From: a bacterium
GTDB taxonomy: Bacteria > Myxococcota > UBA727 > JAUIJE01
Direction of reading: 5' to 3'
Assembly (NCBI GenBank): GCA_030431455.1
Contig: JAUIJE010000010.1
Span: 124,001 to 188,000 of the forward strand
Length of the DNA stretch: 64,000 nt
Part shown: positions 9,004 to 19,329 of the stretch, piece after piece
Layout of the letters: every line of letters begins with the position of its first letter
Position numbering within the stretch: position 1 is the stretch's first letter
Notes under the pieces: model-generated
The model's input: the letters and a program-made list of their open reading frames with translations, nothing else
The model's database searches: none
What the model was told of the DNA's origin: nothing
Translations under genes and position numbers: made by a program

Positions 9004-9038
9004 AAAAAAAACGCCCCGGCCAGAAATTGGCCGGGGCG
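9004..9038 (-). terminator. intrinsic terminator of the Ser-Asp lipoprotein gene
   Basis: On the minus strand an 11-bp perfect GC-rich stem (9012-9022 with 9028-9038) with a 5-nt loop is followed directly by a run of eight T (9011-9004). It lies about 22 bp after the stop of the minus-strand gene ending at 9061, as expected for Rho-independent termination. Confidence 0.93.
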
Positions 9039-9060
9039 CAGCAACCGTGTTGGGGTCCGG

Positions 9061-9951
<891 letters not shown>

Positions 9952-10056
9952 GCGGGCTCCGTGGTGGGCGAACACCACCTGGTACTGCACGGGCCAGGCC
10001 AACCCGTCGATCCGCGAAACCATGCGCCCCGGACTGGCTCAAACTTGTCGAACGTT

Positions 10057-10070
10057 GTCACGTACGTGAC
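10057..10070. promoter_or_regulatory. 14-bp perfect palindrome in a divergent control region
   Basis: GTCACGTACGTGAC is a perfect palindrome lying between the divergent Ser-Asp lipoprotein and the FHA/sigma-54 regulator, with a half-site-like CCGTGAC a few bases further on. It looks like a dimeric operator. It overlaps the earliest in-frame start (GTG 10066) of the regulator, which argues for the later GTG at 10081 or for autoregulation. The binding protein is unknown. Confidence 0.45.
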
Positions 10071-10080
10071 ACTCCGTGAC

Positions 10081-11400
10081 GTGCGCAGCGCCGAAACGTT
10101 ACACGACACATCTGGCCCCGAACCCGCGGAGGGGGCGCGGTTTGCGCCTCGCTGCATCCGGGTGTTTTACGAGGGGAGCATCCACGCCGATGTGTTCCCC
10201 TTCCGCGGGCCGGTGCGTCCACTCGGGCGGGAGACCTGGCCCGATGTGTTCGAGTTTGACCCGCGGGTCTCGCGCGATCACGCCGAGCTGCGCATCAACC
10301 GACAGCGCCAGGTCGAGCTGGTGCCGCGGCCGGGCAAGCGGGTGAACCACAACGGGGAGCCGGTGGACGGCCCAGTGACATTGGCAGACGGGGACGTGCT
10401 GCGGCTCGGCTCCACCCTGGTGGTCCTGCGCACCGTGAGCAGCCCCGTCGACGGCGACGCGCCCATCGCGGCGCTGTCCGGTCAATCGGTGGAGATGGCC
10501 GCCCTGCGGTGGGGGATCGACCGCCTGCGCGGGGCCGAGGCCACGGTGCTGATCCTCGGCGAGAGCGGGACCGGCAAAGAGGTGGTCGCGCGGGCCATCG
10601 CCGACGACCAGAAGCTCGTCGCGATCAACTGCGCCGCGGTCACCGAGTCGCTCGCCGAGAGCATGTTGTTTGGCCACAAAAAGGGGGCGTTCACCGGGGC
10701 GGACGAAGACCGGGAGGGGTTTTTCGAAGCCGCGGGGGACGGGGTGGTGTTCCTCGACGAGGTGGGCGAGCTGTCGCCCACGCTGCAGGCCAAGCTCCTG
10801 CGCGTGCTCGACCGCCGCGAGTTTCAGCGGGTGGGCGAGACCGCCACCCGGCGTTTTGCCGGGCGCATTTTGGCCGCCACCAACCGTGATCTCGTCAAGG
10901 AGGTCGACGCCGGGCGGTTCCGCGGCGATTTGTACGCGCGCCTGGCCGAGGTGGTGGTCGACATCCCCCCGCTGCAAAAACGGCGCGAAGACGTGTTGCT
11001 GCACGCCGCGCGGGTGCTCCCCGCCGGGCGGCGGCTCAGCCCCGACCTCGCGGAGGCGATGCTGGTCGCGCCGTGGCGCTTCAACGTGCGCGAGGTGGAG
11101 AAGGTCATGGCCGAGCTGCTGGTCAAATGCGGCGACCTCGAGATCTTGCCCAAAGGCCCGGTGGCCCACCGCCTGGTGCGCGAAGACCAAAAACACCCGG
11201 CGCCCCCGGCGGCCGCCCCCGCGGCGTCCGGCCCCCCCAGCGACGACGACGTGCGCCGCCTGCTCCAAGAACACCAAGGCAACGTCAGCGACGTGGCCCG
11301 GGCCATGGGGCGCTCGCGGATGCAGGTCTACCGGTGGTTGAAAAAGGCGGGCATCAAGGCCGAGGCCTACCGGCCTACGGACAAGGAGCCGTCCCCGTGA
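10081..11400 (+). CDS. FHA domain sigma-54-dependent transcriptional activator
   Basis: About 439 residues. An N-terminal FHA domain (about 30-115; RVSRDHAELRIN is its phosphothreonine-binding signature) replaces the usual receiver domain. It is followed by an AAA+ sigma-54 interaction domain with Walker A GESGTGKE, an intact GAFTGA loop (KGAFTGAD) and Walker B VVFLDEVGELS, then a Fis-type helix-turn-helix (NVSDVARAMGRSRMQVYRWLKKAGI). Such proteins switch on sigma-54 promoters when the FHA domain binds a phosphorylated Thr, often made by Hanks-type kinases. Two such kinases are encoded 0.6-4 kb downstream, a plausible but unproven link. The start is uncertain (GTG 10066 or 10081). Confidence 0.9.
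   Translation: MRSAETLHDTSGPEPAEGARFAPRCIRVFYEGSIHADVFPFRGPVRPLGRETWPDVFEFDPRVSRDHAELRINRQRQVELVPRPGKRVNHNGEPVDGPVTLADGDVLRLGSTLVVLRTVSSPVDGDAPIAALSGQSVEMAALRWGIDRLRGAEATVLILGESGTGKEVVARAIADDQKLVAINCAAVTESLAESMLFGHKKGAFTGADEDREGFFEAAGDGVVFLDEVGELSPTLQAKLLRVLDRREFQRVGETATRRFAGRILAATNRDLVKEVDAGRFRGDLYARLAEVVVDIPPLQKRREDVLLHAARVLPAGRRLSPDLAEAMLVAPWRFNVREVEKVMAELLVKCGDLEILPKGPVAHRLVREDQKHPAPPAAAPAASGPPSDDDVRRLLQEHQGNVSDVARAMGRSRMQVYRWLKKAGIKAEAYRPTDKEPSP
10371..10383 (+). repeat. dispersed 13-bp motif, representative copy
   Basis: CCCAGTGACATTG within the FHA domain coding sequence. It matches consensus TGCAGTGACATTG at 11 of 13 positions and uses low-GC codons in a GC-rich gene. Confidence 0.5.
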
Positions 11401-11959
11401 CCGTGGTCTGGCCGCTGACAGTGACATGGGTCAGCAGGTCGTCGACGTCGCATTGGCGGAGGCCGGGGTTGTCCTCGATGGTCACGTTGCGTTCGACAAA
11501 GGTCAGACCGGACAAGCCCGCGACGGAGGTCAAGTCGGGGTTGCCGGTGATGGTCAAGTCGCGCCCGATCTCGACCAAGAACTCGAGCCCATCGAGGTCG
11601 GTGAGGCCGGTGTCCACGATCTGCAACCGCTGGGCGATGCGCAAGCATTGGTTGTTGGCCGGGCGCAGGGCGGTGATGTCGCCCGGGCTGCTCACGGTGG
11701 CGTTGCCGTTGCGCGTGACCAGACCGGTGCAGGGCCCCACCGGGCCCGCGTCTTGGCCGGGCCCGGCGTCGGCGCCGGTCACGCCCCCATCGGGCGAAGG
11801 GGTGCCGGCCAGACACGTGCCCGCTGCGCAGACCATGCCCGTGGGGCAGTTGTCGTCGCCCTCGCACGCGTATTGGCCGGACACCAACGCACACGACGGG
11901 CCGACCGCGAGCCCCGCCCACGCCAACCCCAGCCACGCCACAGACAAGACCCGCCGCAC
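11375..11959 (-). CDS. lipoprotein with Cys-rich segment and receptor-L-like repeats
   Basis: About 194 residues: a hydrophobic signal ending in a lipobox-like GPSC, a short Cys-rich EGF-like stretch (CEGDDNCPTGMVCAAGTC), an Asp/Gly/Pro linker, and a C-terminal part with leucine-rich turns (LQIVDTGLTDLDGLEFLVEIG, LTITGNPDLTSVAGLSGL). The C-terminal part resembles the receptor-L or LRR-like folds of secreted delta-proteobacterial proteins. GTG 11959 gives a classical signal peptide; GTG 11995 is an alternative. The gene converges on the sigma-54 activator, overlapping its last 26 bp, and starts 44 bp from the divergent kinase. Its role is unknown. Confidence 0.65.
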   Translation of the reverse strand: MRRVLSVAWLGLAWAGLAVGPSCALVSGQYACEGDDNCPTGMVCAAGTCLAGTPSPDGGVTGADAGPGQDAGPVGPCTGLVTRNGNATVSSPGDITALRPANNQCLRIAQRLQIVDTGLTDLDGLEFLVEIGRDLTITGNPDLTSVAGLSGLTFVERNVTIEDNPGLRQCDVDDLLTHVTVSGQTTVTGTAPCP

Positions 11960-12003
11960 AGCGGTACCGTACCAGGGATGTCCACTGCCGCGCACGGGGA
12001 ACC

Positions 12004-13692
12004 ATGAGCACCGGTGAGCACGCCATCGCGCCCGGGCCGCGACGGCTCGGCCGGTACCTGCTCGACCACGAGATGGGCTCGGGGGGCGCGGGCGCGGTCT
12101 ATGCCGCCCGGGACACCGAGCTCGACGTGCAGGTCTGCGTCAAGACCTTCCACGAGGGCATCAGCAAGAGCCCCAACACCCTCTTGCGCATCAAGCGCGA
12201 GGTCTTGCTCTCCCGGCGGGTGAGCCACCCGGGGGTGTGCCGGGTGTTCGACTTCCAATCGGTCGACGGCCAACCGCTGGTGATCATGGAGTACGTCGAG
12301 GGCCGCCCGATGTACGAGCTGATGCACGTCGGCGAACCAATGCCCTTGGGCCAAGCCCTGGACATGATCCTCCAGCTCACCGACGCGGTGGCCGCCGCCC
12401 ACGACGTCGACGTCGTGCACCGCGACCTCAAGCCCGACAACATCCTCGTCACCCCCGAGGGCCGCACCAAGATCATCGACTTCGGCATCGCCACCGCCGG
12501 GGACATGGAAGAGCTCACCTCCCCCGGCGTCATCCTCGGCACCCTCGACTTCATCGCCCCCGAGATCTGGACCGGCGAGCGCGCCGACGCCGGGGCCGAC
12601 ATCTGGGCGCTCGGCACCCTCGCCTACCTGCTCCTGTCCGGCCGCTTGCCCTACGAGGTACGCGAGGATTACGGCATCTACGAGGCGGTCAAACGAGCGG
12701 ATGCGGTGCCCATTCACGAGCTCGTGCCCGGGCTGTCCCCCGCGGTGGGCCACGCGATCATGGGCGCGCTCGAAAAAGACCCGAACAAACGCTACCGCCA
12801 CGGCCGGCTCTTTCACCAAGCCCTCGAAGCCGCGATGCGGGCCGGCACCCCGACCGAAAACGGGGCCCTCGCCCACCGCCGCGCCCCCACCTCCACCGAG
12901 CTCGCCCCGCTCGAGCGCATCACCTCCGCGTACATCAAACGCTCGACCCTGCACGAGGAGGTCTCGTTGTCGGGGCCGAAAAAGCAAGCCCCCGCGCCCC
13001 GGGCCGTGCCGTGGGCCTGGTGGGCCGCGGGCGGCGCCGCGCTCGTGGTGCTGCTCGTCGTCGCGGGCTGGGCGCTGTGGCCCGATTCAGCCGACGAGCG
13101 CGCGGCGCTCGAACAAGCCCGGGCCGCCATCCTCGAGGGCGCGGACCAACGGCGCGAAGACCTCCAGGCCCGCCGCGCCGCCGAACAAGCCTCCGCCGCC
13201 GCCGAAGCCGAAGCCGAGGCCGCGCGGGCCGAAGCCGACCGCGCCAAAGCCGAAGCCGAAGCGGCCAAGGCCGAGGCCGAGCGCAAACGCCTCGAGGACG
13301 AACAAGCCCGCAAACGGCCCACGCTCTCGCCCGGCGCCCGCGCGCTGCTCGAGGCGCGCCGGGCCATGAGCAAAGCCGGGCTGATCGCGGGCGACGACCG
13401 CGCCCTCGACAAGCTGATGCGCAAGGCCAGCGCCGACCGCCGCGCCGGCCGCGACAAACAAGCCCAAGCGCACGCCGACGAGGCCAAGGCCCGCATCGAC
13501 AAGGTCCGCGTCGACCAAGCCTTCGTCGACAAAAAGCTCGCCCGGCTCAACAAGCGGTTCGCCAAGGTCAAAGACCAGGCCGCGCGCGACAAAGCCCTGC
13601 CGCTGTTCAAGGCGGTGGCCGGGCAGGTCCGCGGCCGGCAATGGCAGGCGGCCAACCACACGCTCAACCGCGCCTTCGCCGCGCTGCGCTGA
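12004..13692 (+). CDS. membrane Ser/Thr protein kinase (Hanks type) with coiled-coil
   Basis: 562 residues. The N-terminal kinase domain (about 12-280) has the essential elements: Gly-loop GSGGAG, ATP-binding Lys in VCVKTF, catalytic HRDLKPDN (near residue 138), DFG and APEIW. A membrane helix (about 336-359) follows, then a long Ala/Glu/Lys/Arg-rich coiled-coil and a helical tail. The last part would lie in the periplasm, an unusual place for a highly charged coiled-coil. It may sense or span cell-envelope structures (inference). Targets are unknown; the nearby FHA/sigma-54 protein is a candidate. Confidence 0.92.
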   Translation: MSTGEHAIAPGPRRLGRYLLDHEMGSGGAGAVYAARDTELDVQVCVKTFHEGISKSPNTLLRIKREVLLSRRVSHPGVCRVFDFQSVDGQPLVIMEYVEGRPMYELMHVGEPMPLGQALDMILQLTDAVAAAHDVDVVHRDLKPDNILVTPEGRTKIIDFGIATAGDMEELTSPGVILGTLDFIAPEIWTGERADAGADIWALGTLAYLLLSGRLPYEVREDYGIYEAVKRADAVPIHELVPGLSPAVGHAIMGALEKDPNKRYRHGRLFHQALEAAMRAGTPTENGALAHRRAPTSTELAPLERITSAYIKRSTLHEEVSLSGPKKQAPAPRAVPWAWWAAGGAALVVLLVVAGWALWPDSADERAALEQARAAILEGADQRREDLQARRAAEQASAAAEAEAEAARAEADRAKAEAEAAKAEAERKRLEDEQARKRPTLSPGARALLEARRAMSKAGLIAGDDRALDKLMRKASADRRAGRDKQAQAHADEAKARIDKVRVDQAFVDKKLARLNKRFAKVKDQAARDKALPLFKAVAGQVRGRQWQAANHTLNRAFAALR

Positions 13693-13734
13693 CCCGCCGC
13701 CCCGGCTTGGCGTTCGGGCCGCGCATGCTGCAAG

Positions 13735-14478
13735 ATGCGCGACATGTTGTGGGCATTGGGCCTGACCGTGCAGGTGGCCGCCACCGGACCGGTCATGGTG
13801 TTCGACGTCGAAGGCTTCGGGCTGAGCGAGGCCGATCGCGCGTTGGTCGCGGCCGCGGCGAAAGCCGACATCCTCGCCGAGGAGCTCGAGGCCCGGACCG
13901 GCCCGGCGCTGGCCGAGTCCTGCCAAGACGACGCCGGGTGTGTGCGGGCCGCCCTCGACGGGGCCGAGCGCGGGGTGCACCTCTACGCGGTCCGGGCCGG
14001 GCCGTACTTCGAGATCGACACCACGCTGTTCGGGCCCGCCGGCAACCGGTTGGACAAGCGCCGCATCGATTGGACCCCGGGCGCGGACACCCCGCTGCTC
14101 CCCGCGATCTGGCTGGTCCCGGGCGAAGTCCTGCCCTTCCCGTCGGTGGCGGGCGAGACCGCGCCGGCCCCGGGCCCCGGGCCCGAGGACAATGCCAATG
14201 CAGAAGAGCCTCCGCCCCCGGGTTCGAGCGGGGTGCTGCCCTGGGCGCTCATCGGCACCGGGGGCGCGGTGGCCGCCGCGGGGGTGGTGCTCCTGGTCGG
14301 GGGCAGCGCCTATGCCCTGTTCGAAAACGGGGTGCTTTCCGATCCCCAAAGCCCCGGGGGGGCCAAGGACCGGGCCCGCATCACCGGTTGGATCGGGGTC
14401 GGGCTCGCCGCCGGGAGCGTGGCGTTGATTGTCGGCGGGGCCGCGGCCGCCGCCGGCGGTGCGTTGATCACGGAATAG
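13735..14478 (+). CDS. exported or membrane protein of unknown function between two kinases
   Basis: 247 residues: an N-terminal signal-like segment, a soluble domain (FDVEGFGLSEADRALV, CQDDAGCVRAALDGAERGVHLY), an acidic/Pro linker and two C-terminal hydrophobic helices (about 168-190 and 217-245). The CQDDAGCVRAAL motif, with Cys flanking an Asp pair, recurs in Myxococcota periplasmic proteins whose function I cannot name. It lies 42 bp after kinase 1 and 35 bp before kinase 2 on the same strand, so all three may form one transcription unit. Confidence 0.7.
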   Translation: MRDMLWALGLTVQVAATGPVMVFDVEGFGLSEADRALVAAAAKADILAEELEARTGPALAESCQDDAGCVRAALDGAERGVHLYAVRAGPYFEIDTTLFGPAGNRLDKRRIDWTPGADTPLLPAIWLVPGEVLPFPSVAGETAPAPGPGPEDNANAEEPPPPGSSGVLPWALIGTGGAVAAAGVVLLVGGSAYALFENGVLSDPQSPGGAKDRARITGWIGVGLAAGSVALIVGGAAAAAGGALITE

Positions 14479-14513
14479 TCGGACCCGCTCCCGGCGTATG
14501 CGATACTCGGGGC

Positions 14514-15563
14514 GTGACCGGCATCCCCGAACACGTGGGCCCCTACGAGGTCGTCGAGTGGCTCGGCGAAGGGGGCGCCGGTGTCGTCGTGCACGCGCGC
14601 CACACCGAGACCGGCGCGGACGTGAAGCTCAAGATGCTGCACCCCGCCACCGTGGCCGACGACCTGGCCATGGCCCGGATCGAACGCGAGGTCGAGCTCA
14701 CCCGCCGCCTCACCCACCCCGGCCTGGAGCGGGTCTACGACATCGAGACCTACGACCTGGTGACGCTCCTGGTCAGCGAGTACATCCCCGGCCACAGCTT
14801 GCAGACCCTGCTCGACGACGAGCCCGGGCCGCTGCCCGCGGACCGGGCGCTGCGCATCATCATGCAGCTCACCGACGCCCTCGCCGCGGCCCACGACGAG
14901 GGCGTGATCCACCGCGATCTCAAGCCAGACAACATCATTGTCGGCGCCGGCGATCGGGTGCGCATCATCGACTTCGGGGTCGCCACCGCCGAGGGCGCGC
15001 GCCAACTCACCGCCCCGGGCATGATCGTGGGCACCATCGACTACATCGCGCCCGAGACCTGGGGGGGCAAGCGCCCGACCCCGGCCGCCGACGTGTGGGC
15101 CCTGGGCACCATCGCCTACCGGCTGATCACCGGCACAATGCCATTTCCCGTACGCGCCGATTTCGGGGTCTACGAAGCGGTGCGCAAAGGGCCGGCCCGC
15201 CCCATTCATGAGGTCGCCCCCCACCTGCCCGGGGGCGTTGCCTATGCATTGATGGGCGCGCTGCGCCGCACCGTGGCCAACCGCTATCAGAACGCGCGCA
15301 ACTTTCACCGCGCCCTGACCCAAGCGGTGTTCGATCCCGATGGCGAGCTCTCCAGCAACCTCGACGAGCTGGACCCGCTGTTTGAGCCACCGCCCACCAG
15401 CGCCGACGACGTGCCCACCCTGTCGCGCAACGACCTGCGCCGCCCCCCCACCACCCTGATCTTTGAGGCCCCCAGCCGCTGGCTGGTGGCGGTGGCGGTG
15501 GTCGTGGTGCTGGTCGCGCTCACCGGCGCGGCCATCGCTCTGTACCTGCGCCTCGGCGGTTAG
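14514..15563 (+). CDS. membrane Ser/Thr protein kinase (Hanks type), second copy
   Basis: 349 residues: a kinase domain (about 8-270) with GEGGAG, Lys in VKLKML, HRDLKPDN (near 132), DFG and APETW, then a cytoplasmic linker and one C-terminal membrane helix (about 322-346) with only a few residues beyond it. It is clearly paralogous to the kinase at 12004 (compare VWALGTIAYRLITG with IWALGTLAYLLLSG) but lacks the periplasmic coiled-coil. The GTG start at 14514 is set by the kinase N-terminus (IPEHVGPYEVVEWLG). The same frame stays open far upstream through the neighbouring genes, which is a GC artefact. Confidence 0.9.
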   Translation: MTGIPEHVGPYEVVEWLGEGGAGVVVHARHTETGADVKLKMLHPATVADDLAMARIEREVELTRRLTHPGLERVYDIETYDLVTLLVSEYIPGHSLQTLLDDEPGPLPADRALRIIMQLTDALAAAHDEGVIHRDLKPDNIIVGAGDRVRIIDFGVATAEGARQLTAPGMIVGTIDYIAPETWGGKRPTPAADVWALGTIAYRLITGTMPFPVRADFGVYEAVRKGPARPIHEVAPHLPGGVAYALMGALRRTVANRYQNARNFHRALTQAVFDPDGELSSNLDELDPLFEPPPTSADDVPTLSRNDLRRPPTTLIFEAPSRWLVAVAVVVVLVALTGAAIALYLRLGG

Positions 15564-15569
15564 CTTCGC

Positions 15570-16187
15570 CTACAGGGTGAACAGGTCGGCCACCACCACG
15601 CTGTCCATGGTCACGGTCTCGGTGGTGCCGGACCGGTCGATCGAGCCCACCATCTGCTCGGGCCCGACGTCGACGGGCACCACCTGAATCTGCACCGCAT
15701 CCGGACAGGACGCGCCTTGCACCGACGAGGCCGCATCCGCGTCGAGGGCCACCGCCCCCCCGCGACAGCTGCCGTTGCCGTCGTGGAACACCGCCATCGG
15801 CTGCGCGCTTTGCCAATTGCCGGCGAGCTCCAGCGCGGCGTCCTCGCCGCCCGGCCCCGCCAGCGCGACCTGGGCGAACTCTTCGGCGTCGGTCTGGGTC
15901 ACCACCAGCGTCGCGCGCCACCCGTCGGCCTCGAGCACGATCTCTTCGTCGGTGGCGAGCGGTTGGTCGTCGATGAACCAGCGGGTGTGGCTCTCCAAGG
16001 TGTCGCCCGCGCCGCACACGTACAGGGCGGTGCCCGCGTCGCTGTGGGTCAACCCCACCTGCAACCCGTCCGCGGCGAGCGCGCCGGTGAAGACGTCGCT
16101 TTGCAGCGGGCCGGACGGCACCAACAATGGACAGCCGGTGGCGGACAAGACCCACACCAACAACCCGAACAAGCTCACTCCGCGCAT
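15570..16187 (-). CDS. putative lipoprotein, unknown function
   Basis: 205 residues with a lipoprotein signal (MRGVSLFGLLVWVLSATGC) and a beta-rich, Cys-poor mature region (DGLQVGLTHSDAGTALYVCGAGDTLESHTRWFIDD and similar). No family is recognised. ATG 16187 is preferred to 16217 because it starts a compact signal peptide. It converges on kinase 2, with 6 bp between the stop codons. Confidence 0.65.
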   Translation of the reverse strand: MRGVSLFGLLVWVLSATGCPLLVPSGPLQSDVFTGALAADGLQVGLTHSDAGTALYVCGAGDTLESHTRWFIDDQPLATDEEIVLEADGWRATLVVTQTDAEEFAQVALAGPGGEDAALELAGNWQSAQPMAVFHDGNGSCRGGAVALDADAASSVQGASCPDAVQIQVVPVDVGPEQMVGSIDRSGTTETVTMDSVVVADLFTL

Positions 16188-16271
16188 GCCCACCTCACGT
16201 CTCCCTAGGCGTACCACGCCCCACGGCCTGCGCCAGGCGAGCCGCGCCGCGAGGGCGTGACCCCGCGGAGA

Positions 16272-18950
16272 TCAGACGACCTCGCCGCCGTCCGGGGCCG
16301 GGCCGGCGTCGTCCGCGGCCCCGTCCACGTCGTCGGCGTCTTCGTCGCCCTCGGCGTCCTCCGCGATGCGGGTCACGCTGATCACCCGCTCGGTGGCAGA
16401 GACATTGATGACCCGCACCCCTTGGGTGTTGCGCCCATACTCGGACACATCCGAGGCCCGCAGCCGCAGCAATGTGCCTTTGTCGCTGAGCACCATCACC
16501 TCGTCGCCTTCGCGCACCTGGACCACGCTGGCCACCAGCCCGTTGCGGTCGGTGGTCTTGATGGTGATCACGCCTTTTCCGCCCCGGCCCTGGAGCGGGT
16601 ACTCGTCGACGCTGGTGCGTTTGCCGTAGCCCTTCTCGGTGACGGTGAGGATGTGCACGTCCTTCTCGAGCACGGTCATCGCCACCAGCGAATCGCCGGC
16701 CCGCAAGGTGATGCCCTTCACCCCCGCCGCGACCCGGCCCATGGGCCGCACGTCGTCGACGTTGAAACGGATGGCGTAGCCGGTGGCGGTGGACAAGAAC
16801 ACGTCGCTGTCCGGCCGCGCGATCTTCACCTCGATGAGCGCGTCCCCGTCGTGGATCGCGCAGGCACGCAGCCCCACCGAGCGCGGGTTGGCGTATTGGG
16901 TGAGGTCGGTCTTTTTCACCAGGCCGTTCTTGGAGGCGGTGATGACGTAGGCCTCGTTCTCCGCTTGGGGGAACTCGCGCACCGGCAACACCGCGCGCAC
17001 CGTCTCGCCCGGGTCGAGCTGGATGAGGTTGACGATGGGCCGGCCCCGGGACTGGGCGCTCCCCTCGGGGATCTGGTGCACCTTGATCCAGTAGACCTTG
17101 CCCACGTCGGTGAACACCAAGAGGTACGCGTGGGTCGAGGCCACGAACGCGTCGGCGATGAAGTCCTCGTCTTTGGTCTTCGCCGCGGACCGGCCTTTGC
17201 CCCCCCGGCGCTGGGCCCGGTACAGCGACAGCGAGCTGCGCTTGATGTACCCGCCGCCCGAGATGGTGACGACCATGTCCTCTTCCGCGATGAGATCCTC
17301 GAGGTCGATCTCTTCCGCGTCATCGACGATCATCGTCCGGCGCGGGGCCGCGAAGTTCTCTTTGATCTCGACCATCTCGGCCTTGATCACGTTCATCAGG
17401 ACCGCGAGGTCGCCGAGGATCTCTTTGAGCCGGGCGATCTCCTTGAGCAGCTCTTCGCCTTCTTGGTTGAGCTTGTCGCGCTCGAGGCCGACGAGGCGCG
17501 AGAGCCGCATCTCCAAGATCGCCTGGGCTTGGTCGCGGTCCAATTGGGCAAAGCCCTGGGCCAACCACCCTTCGATCTGGGCGGTGGGGGCGGCGGCGAA
17601 CAGCCCGAGCTTGATCGCGTTTTCGAACTTCTCGGCGCAGAGCTTCACCCGCGCCTCGTCGGTGGTCGACGAGCTGCGGATGATCGAGATCACCCGATCG
17701 ATGTCGTCGAGGGCGCAGAGCAAACCGGCCACGATGTGGAACCGCTTTTGCGCCTGGTCGAGTTCGTAGCGGCTGCGCCGGGTCACGACCTCGCGGCGGA
17801 AGTCGATGAACTGGTCGAGCAGCTCGCGCATCGGCAGCGTGCGCGGTTGGCCGTCGACGATGGCGAGCATGTGGGTGGGGAACGAGGTCTCGAGCTGGGT
17901 GTGCTTGTACAGCTGGTTGAGCACGATCTCGCCCACCGCGTCCTTGCGGAGGTCGATGGCGATGCGCATGCCCTGGCGATCGGACTCGTCCCGGATTTCG
18001 CGGATGCCTTCGATCTTTTTGTCCCGGACGAGCTCCGCGATGCGCTCGACGAGCTTCGCTTTGTTCACCTGGAAGGGGATCTCGTCGACGATGATCTGGG
18101 TGCGCTTGCCGTCGACGATCTCCGCTTTGCCCCGCACCCGGATCGAGCCGCGGCCGGTGGCGTAGGCCGACGCGATGCCGGCGCGGCCCCGGATGATGCC
18201 GCCGGTGGGGAAGTCAGGCCCGGGCATGAGCTCCATCAGCTTGGGCACGTCGACGCGTTCGCCGCCTTCGTAGCGTTCTTCGATCACCGCGATGAGGGCG
18301 TCGATGGTCTCGCCGAGGTTGTGGGGCGGGCAGCGGGTGGCCATCGCCACCGCGATGCCTTCCGAGCCGTTGACGAGGAGGTTGGGAATGCGACTGGGCA
18401 ACACCGACGGCTCGGACACGGTGCCGTCGAAGTTGGGGATGAAGTCGACGGTGTTCTTCTCGATGTCGCGGAGAAGCTCCTCGGCGAGTTTTTGCAGCTT
18501 GGCCTCGGTGTACCGGTACGCGGCGGCGGGGTCGCCGTCGACGGAGCCGAAGTTGCCCTGGCCGTTGATGAGGGGCGCGCCCATGCTCCAGGGTTGGGCC
18601 ATGCGCACCAACGCGTCGTACACCGCGCTGTCGCCGTGGGGGTGGTACTTCTTGAGCACCTCGCCGACGACACCCGCACACTTGCTGAACTTGCGGCTCG
18701 AGAGCAGCCCTTCGTCGTACATCGCGTAGAGGATGCGACGGTGCACCGGCTTGAGCCCGTCGCGCACGTCGGGGAGCGCCCGCCCGATGATCACGCTCAT
18801 CGAGTAGTCGCGGTAGCTCTGGCGCATCTCGTCGACGATGCTCACCGTCGAGGGACCCTTGCGGCCTCCCCCGCCGCCGCCCTCGGGGGTGGCGCCGTCA
18901 CCGCCGCCAAAGCCGTCGGCTACATCGATGTTTTGCGGGCTGTCGCTCAT
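16272..18950 (-). CDS. gyrA: DNA gyrase subunit A
   Basis: 892 residues, the usual GyrA length. The N-terminal breakage-reunion domain carries [20 protein letters not shown], the quinolone-region [16 protein letters not shown], and the catalytic Tyr in [11 protein letters not shown] (about residue 145). The C-terminal beta-pinwheel has a GyrA-box QRRGGKG (about 578), which marks it as gyrase rather than topoisomerase IV. An acidic tail ends the protein. The Ser and Asp at the classical resistance positions are wild type, but the following segment reads [16 protein letters not shown] instead of the usual FSLRY-type sequence. ATG 18950 has GGAGAC just upstream. gyrB is not in the window. Confidence 0.96.
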   Translation of the reverse strand: MSDSPQNIDVADGFGGGDGATPEGGGGGGRKGPSTVSIVDEMRQSYRDYSMSVIIGRALPDVRDGLKPVHRRILYAMYDEGLLSSRKFSKCAGVVGEVLKKYHPHGDSAVYDALVRMAQPWSMGAPLINGQGNFGSVDGDPAAAYRYTEAKLQKLAEELLRDIEKNTVDFIPNFDGTVSEPSVLPSRIPNLLVNGSEGIAVAMATRCPPHNLGETIDALIAVIEERYEGGERVDVPKLMELMPGPDFPTGGIIRGRAGIASAYATGRGSIRVRGKAEIVDGKRTQIIVDEIPFQVNKAKLVERIAELVRDKKIEGIREIRDESDRQGMRIAIDLRKDAVGEIVLNQLYKHTQLETSFPTHMLAIVDGQPRTLPMRELLDQFIDFRREVVTRRSRYELDQAQKRFHIVAGLLCALDDIDRVISIIRSSSTTDEARVKLCAEKFENAIKLGLFAAAPTAQIEGWLAQGFAQLDRDQAQAILEMRLSRLVGLERDKLNQEGEELLKEIARLKEILGDLAVLMNVIKAEMVEIKENFAAPRRTMIVDDAEEIDLEDLIAEEDMVVTISGGGYIKRSSLSLYRAQRRGGKGRSAAKTKDEDFIADAFVASTHAYLLVFTDVGKVYWIKVHQIPEGSAQSRGRPIVNLIQLDPGETVRAVLPVREFPQAENEAYVITASKNGLVKKTDLTQYANPRSVGLRACAIHDGDALIEVKIARPDSDVFLSTATGYAIRFNVDDVRPMGRVAAGVKGITLRAGDSLVAMTVLEKDVHILTVTEKGYGKRTSVDEYPLQGRGGKGVITIKTTDRNGLVASVVQVREGDEVMVLSDKGTLLRLRASDVSEYGRNTQGVRVINVSATERVISVTRIAEDAEGDEDADDVDGAADDAGPAPDGGEVV

Positions 18951-19329
18951 GGGCGTCTCCGTCGACCAACGCCGGTTCTGGGCGCGGCACAATCACGGTT
19001 TGGTTAGGCGACCGCGCGGGGTTTCACAACGTGGTTGAAGGGTTTTTGACGCGGTCCAAGCCGGTGATTTTGCCCGCCTTTTGGGGGGTCGTGAGCCGCC
19101 CCTCGGCCCGGTTTTGGCCCCGTCCAGGCCCGGCCCGGTTCGACGCTGGTCGTCGACAAACAACCAGGACGCGGCCATGCCCTCGACGTGACCGCCCGGC
19201 CCGGCCCCGCCCGGTGGCTCGACGACCGACGACGCCGGCGGGACCGGTGACACCGTTCGCGTGGCGCGCGGCCGGGACGGCGATGCGCATCTGCGTGTTC
19301 TGCCGGGGGGGCTCCGTTAGACTGGGCCC
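18951..19329. promoter_or_regulatory. 379-bp divergent intergenic region (gyrA / cytochrome lipoprotein)
   Basis: No convincing gene. It must hold promoters for gyrA leftward and the cytochrome lipoprotein rightward. On the minus strand TTGTGA (19029-19024) and TAACCA (19006-19001), spaced 17 bp, form a weak sigma-70-like pair about 50 bp upstream of the gyrA start. The remainder is GC-rich with short runs of T and G and no inverted repeat I would call an operator. Confidence 0.35.

Noticed and set aside
12237-15563. A 1108-codon open frame across the kinase cluster
   Set aside because: Most of it is an alternative frame of the first kinase and the membrane protein; only the last 350 codons (from 14514) match a kinase. 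Long open frames are common at this GC content.
16257-19007. A 916-codon open frame antisense to gyrA
   Set aside because: It mirrors gyrA codon structure and has no recognisable domain; gyrA itself is unambiguous.
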